DNA of 64,000 nt, taken from positions 38,781,137-38,845,136 of the forward strand of contig OZ026833.1 of the NCBI GenBank assembly GCA_964023205.1, given 5' to 3'. The notes beneath the pieces are model-generated. The model searched no databases, was not told where the DNA came from, and saw only the letters and a program-made list of their open reading frames with translations. Below, one piece after another: positions 63,518-64,000 of this stretch. Position numbers and translations under genes: made by a program. This DNA is from Lutraria lutraria (lineage: Eukaryota > Mollusca > Bivalvia > Venerida > Mactridae). The number at the start of each line of letters is the position of its first letter. Positions within the stretch are counted from its first letter, which is position 1.

Positions 63518-64000
63518 CAGTTATAATAAAGAAGGGGATATAACATGTTAGGATAAGGGCATCTAGCGGACATCATGACTTGTTCAGTTATAATAAAGAA
63601 GGGGATATAACATGTTAGGATAAGGACCTCTAGCGGACACCATGACTTGTTCAGTTATAATAAAGAAGTGGATAAATCATGTTAGGATAAGGGCCTCTAG
63701 CGGACACCATGACTTGTTCAGTTATAATAAAGAAGGGGATATAACATGTTGGGATAAGGGCATCTAGCGGACACCATGACTTGTTAAGTTATAATAAAGA
63801 AGGGGATATAACATGTTGGGAAAAGAGCCTCTAACGGACACCATGACTTGTTCAGTTATAATAAAGAAGGGGATATAACATGTTGGGATAAGGGCCTCTA
63901 GCGGACACCATAACTTGTTCAGTTATAATAAAGAAGGGGATATAACATGTTAGGATAAGGGCCTTTAACGGACACCATGACTTGTTCAGTTATAATAAAG
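63518..64000 (+). repeat. 667-bp higher-order repeat, copy 2 (cut by window edge)
   Basis: Continues in register with copy 1 to the last base (63,301-63,333 matches 63,968-64,000). Further copies may lie beyond the window. Confidence 0.88.

Larger units (their letters stand above)
1..64000 (+). repeat. Uninterrupted 63-67 bp satellite array spanning the window
   Basis: The motif GATAAGGGCCTCTAGCGG (or a close variant) recurs every 63-67 bp from the first line to the last, always on the + strand, giving about 975 head-to-tail monomers. No stretch as long as one monomer lacks the pattern, so there is no inserted transposon, gene or unique spacer, and no inversion. Stops in all frames are frequent, and the few open frames are read-throughs of the repeat itself. 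Known: arrays of this size and uniformity are typical of eukaryotic satellite DNA in heterochromatin. Inference: the array extends beyond both edges, because the window starts and ends in mid-monomer. I do not recognise the family. A centromeric, subtelomeric or interstitial position cannot be told from the sequence alone. The orientation label is arbitrary. Confidence 0.98.

Noticed and set aside
1..64000. CRISPR array (regular repeats with variable parts)
   Set aside because: The variable parts are a handful of recurrent tail types, not unique spacers. The unit has no cas genes or leader nearby, and the array is far longer than CRISPR arrays.
1..64000. Telomere-like TTAGGATAAGGG at each junction
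   Set aside because: TTAGG and AAGGG occur once per 63-67 bp, not as short tandem telomere units, so this is a chance resemblance.
1..64000. CENP-B box
   Set aside because: The known box needs TTCG followed by a spaced CGGG. No monomer type I examined has TTCG in the required place; the only regular CpG is in TAGCGG.
1..64000. Bacterial promoter (TTGTTC with TATAAT)
   Set aside because: The two motifs are only a few bases apart in CTTGTTCAGTTATAATAAAG, far short of the usual 16-18 bp spacing, and there is no gene to drive.
1..64000. GATA-factor sites (GATAAG in every core)
   Set aside because: In most monomers the base before GATA is G, not the A or T of WGATAR. Only the TGATAAGG variants fit, and a 6-bp match in a repeat is weak evidence.
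1..64000. Transposon, tRNA, rRNA or other RNA gene inside the array
   Set aside because: I scanned for any break in the GATAAGG spacing larger than one monomer and found none, so there is no room for such an element.

Overview
The whole 64,000-base window is one uninterrupted head-to-tail satellite/minisatellite array. I see no protein-coding gene, RNA gene, transposon or unique spacer, and both window edges lie inside the array. The monomer is 63-67 bp, so the window holds roughly 975 copies (estimated from the spacing), all in the same orientation. It is about 40% G+C. An array this long without genes points to a eukaryotic nuclear genome, in heterochromatin (pericentromeric, subtelomeric or an interstitial block). 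I do not recognise the satellite family and cannot name the species.

Each monomer has two parts. A conserved core of about 40 bp begins GATAAGGGCCTCTAGCGG, continues with ACACCATGACTTGTTCAG and ends TTAT. A tail of 23-27 bp follows, in a few interchangeable types: A (AATAAAGAAGTGGATAAATC, 67-bp monomer), B (AATTAAGGGGGTAAAAC, 64 bp), C (AATAAAGAAGGGGATATAAC, 67 bp), D (AATAAAGAGGGTAAA(A)C, 63-64 bp) and E (AATAAAGGGGGTAAAAC, 64 bp). Every tail ends near CATGTTAG or CATATTAG. The order of types plus private point variants gives each stretch a fingerprint, which let me trace larger repeats by hand.

Layout: (1) 1-20.7 kb is a chain of overlapping tandem duplications with steps of 4,069, 3,191, 4,236 and 1,370 bp, each beginning at or inside the previous one. 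(2) 20.7-27.3 kb is more mixed, with 1.97-kb and about 3.2-3.4-kb periodicities. (3) 27.3-39.8 kb holds three successive near-identical higher-order units of 4,008, 4,008 and 3,868 bp plus the start of a fourth. (4) 39.8-48.2 kb is older and more diverged, with partial 2.34-kb and 1.5-kb repeats. (5) 48.2-58.4 kb is a near-perfect 5,130-bp tandem duplication. (6) 58.4-64 kb is a patchwork with a copy of the 46-47 kb segment, a 1,514-bp repeat carrying a hybrid monomer, and a 667-bp (ten-monomer) tandem repeat running off the right edge.

The genes do not 'work together' here because there are none. The content is the record of how the array grows: unequal exchange or replication slippage in blocks of dozens of monomers, with loss, gain and fusion of single monomers inside the blocks. 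Three or four sub-domains with private variants lie along the window. All offsets were obtained by aligning matching motifs by eye; block boundaries are good to about one monomer unless stated otherwise.
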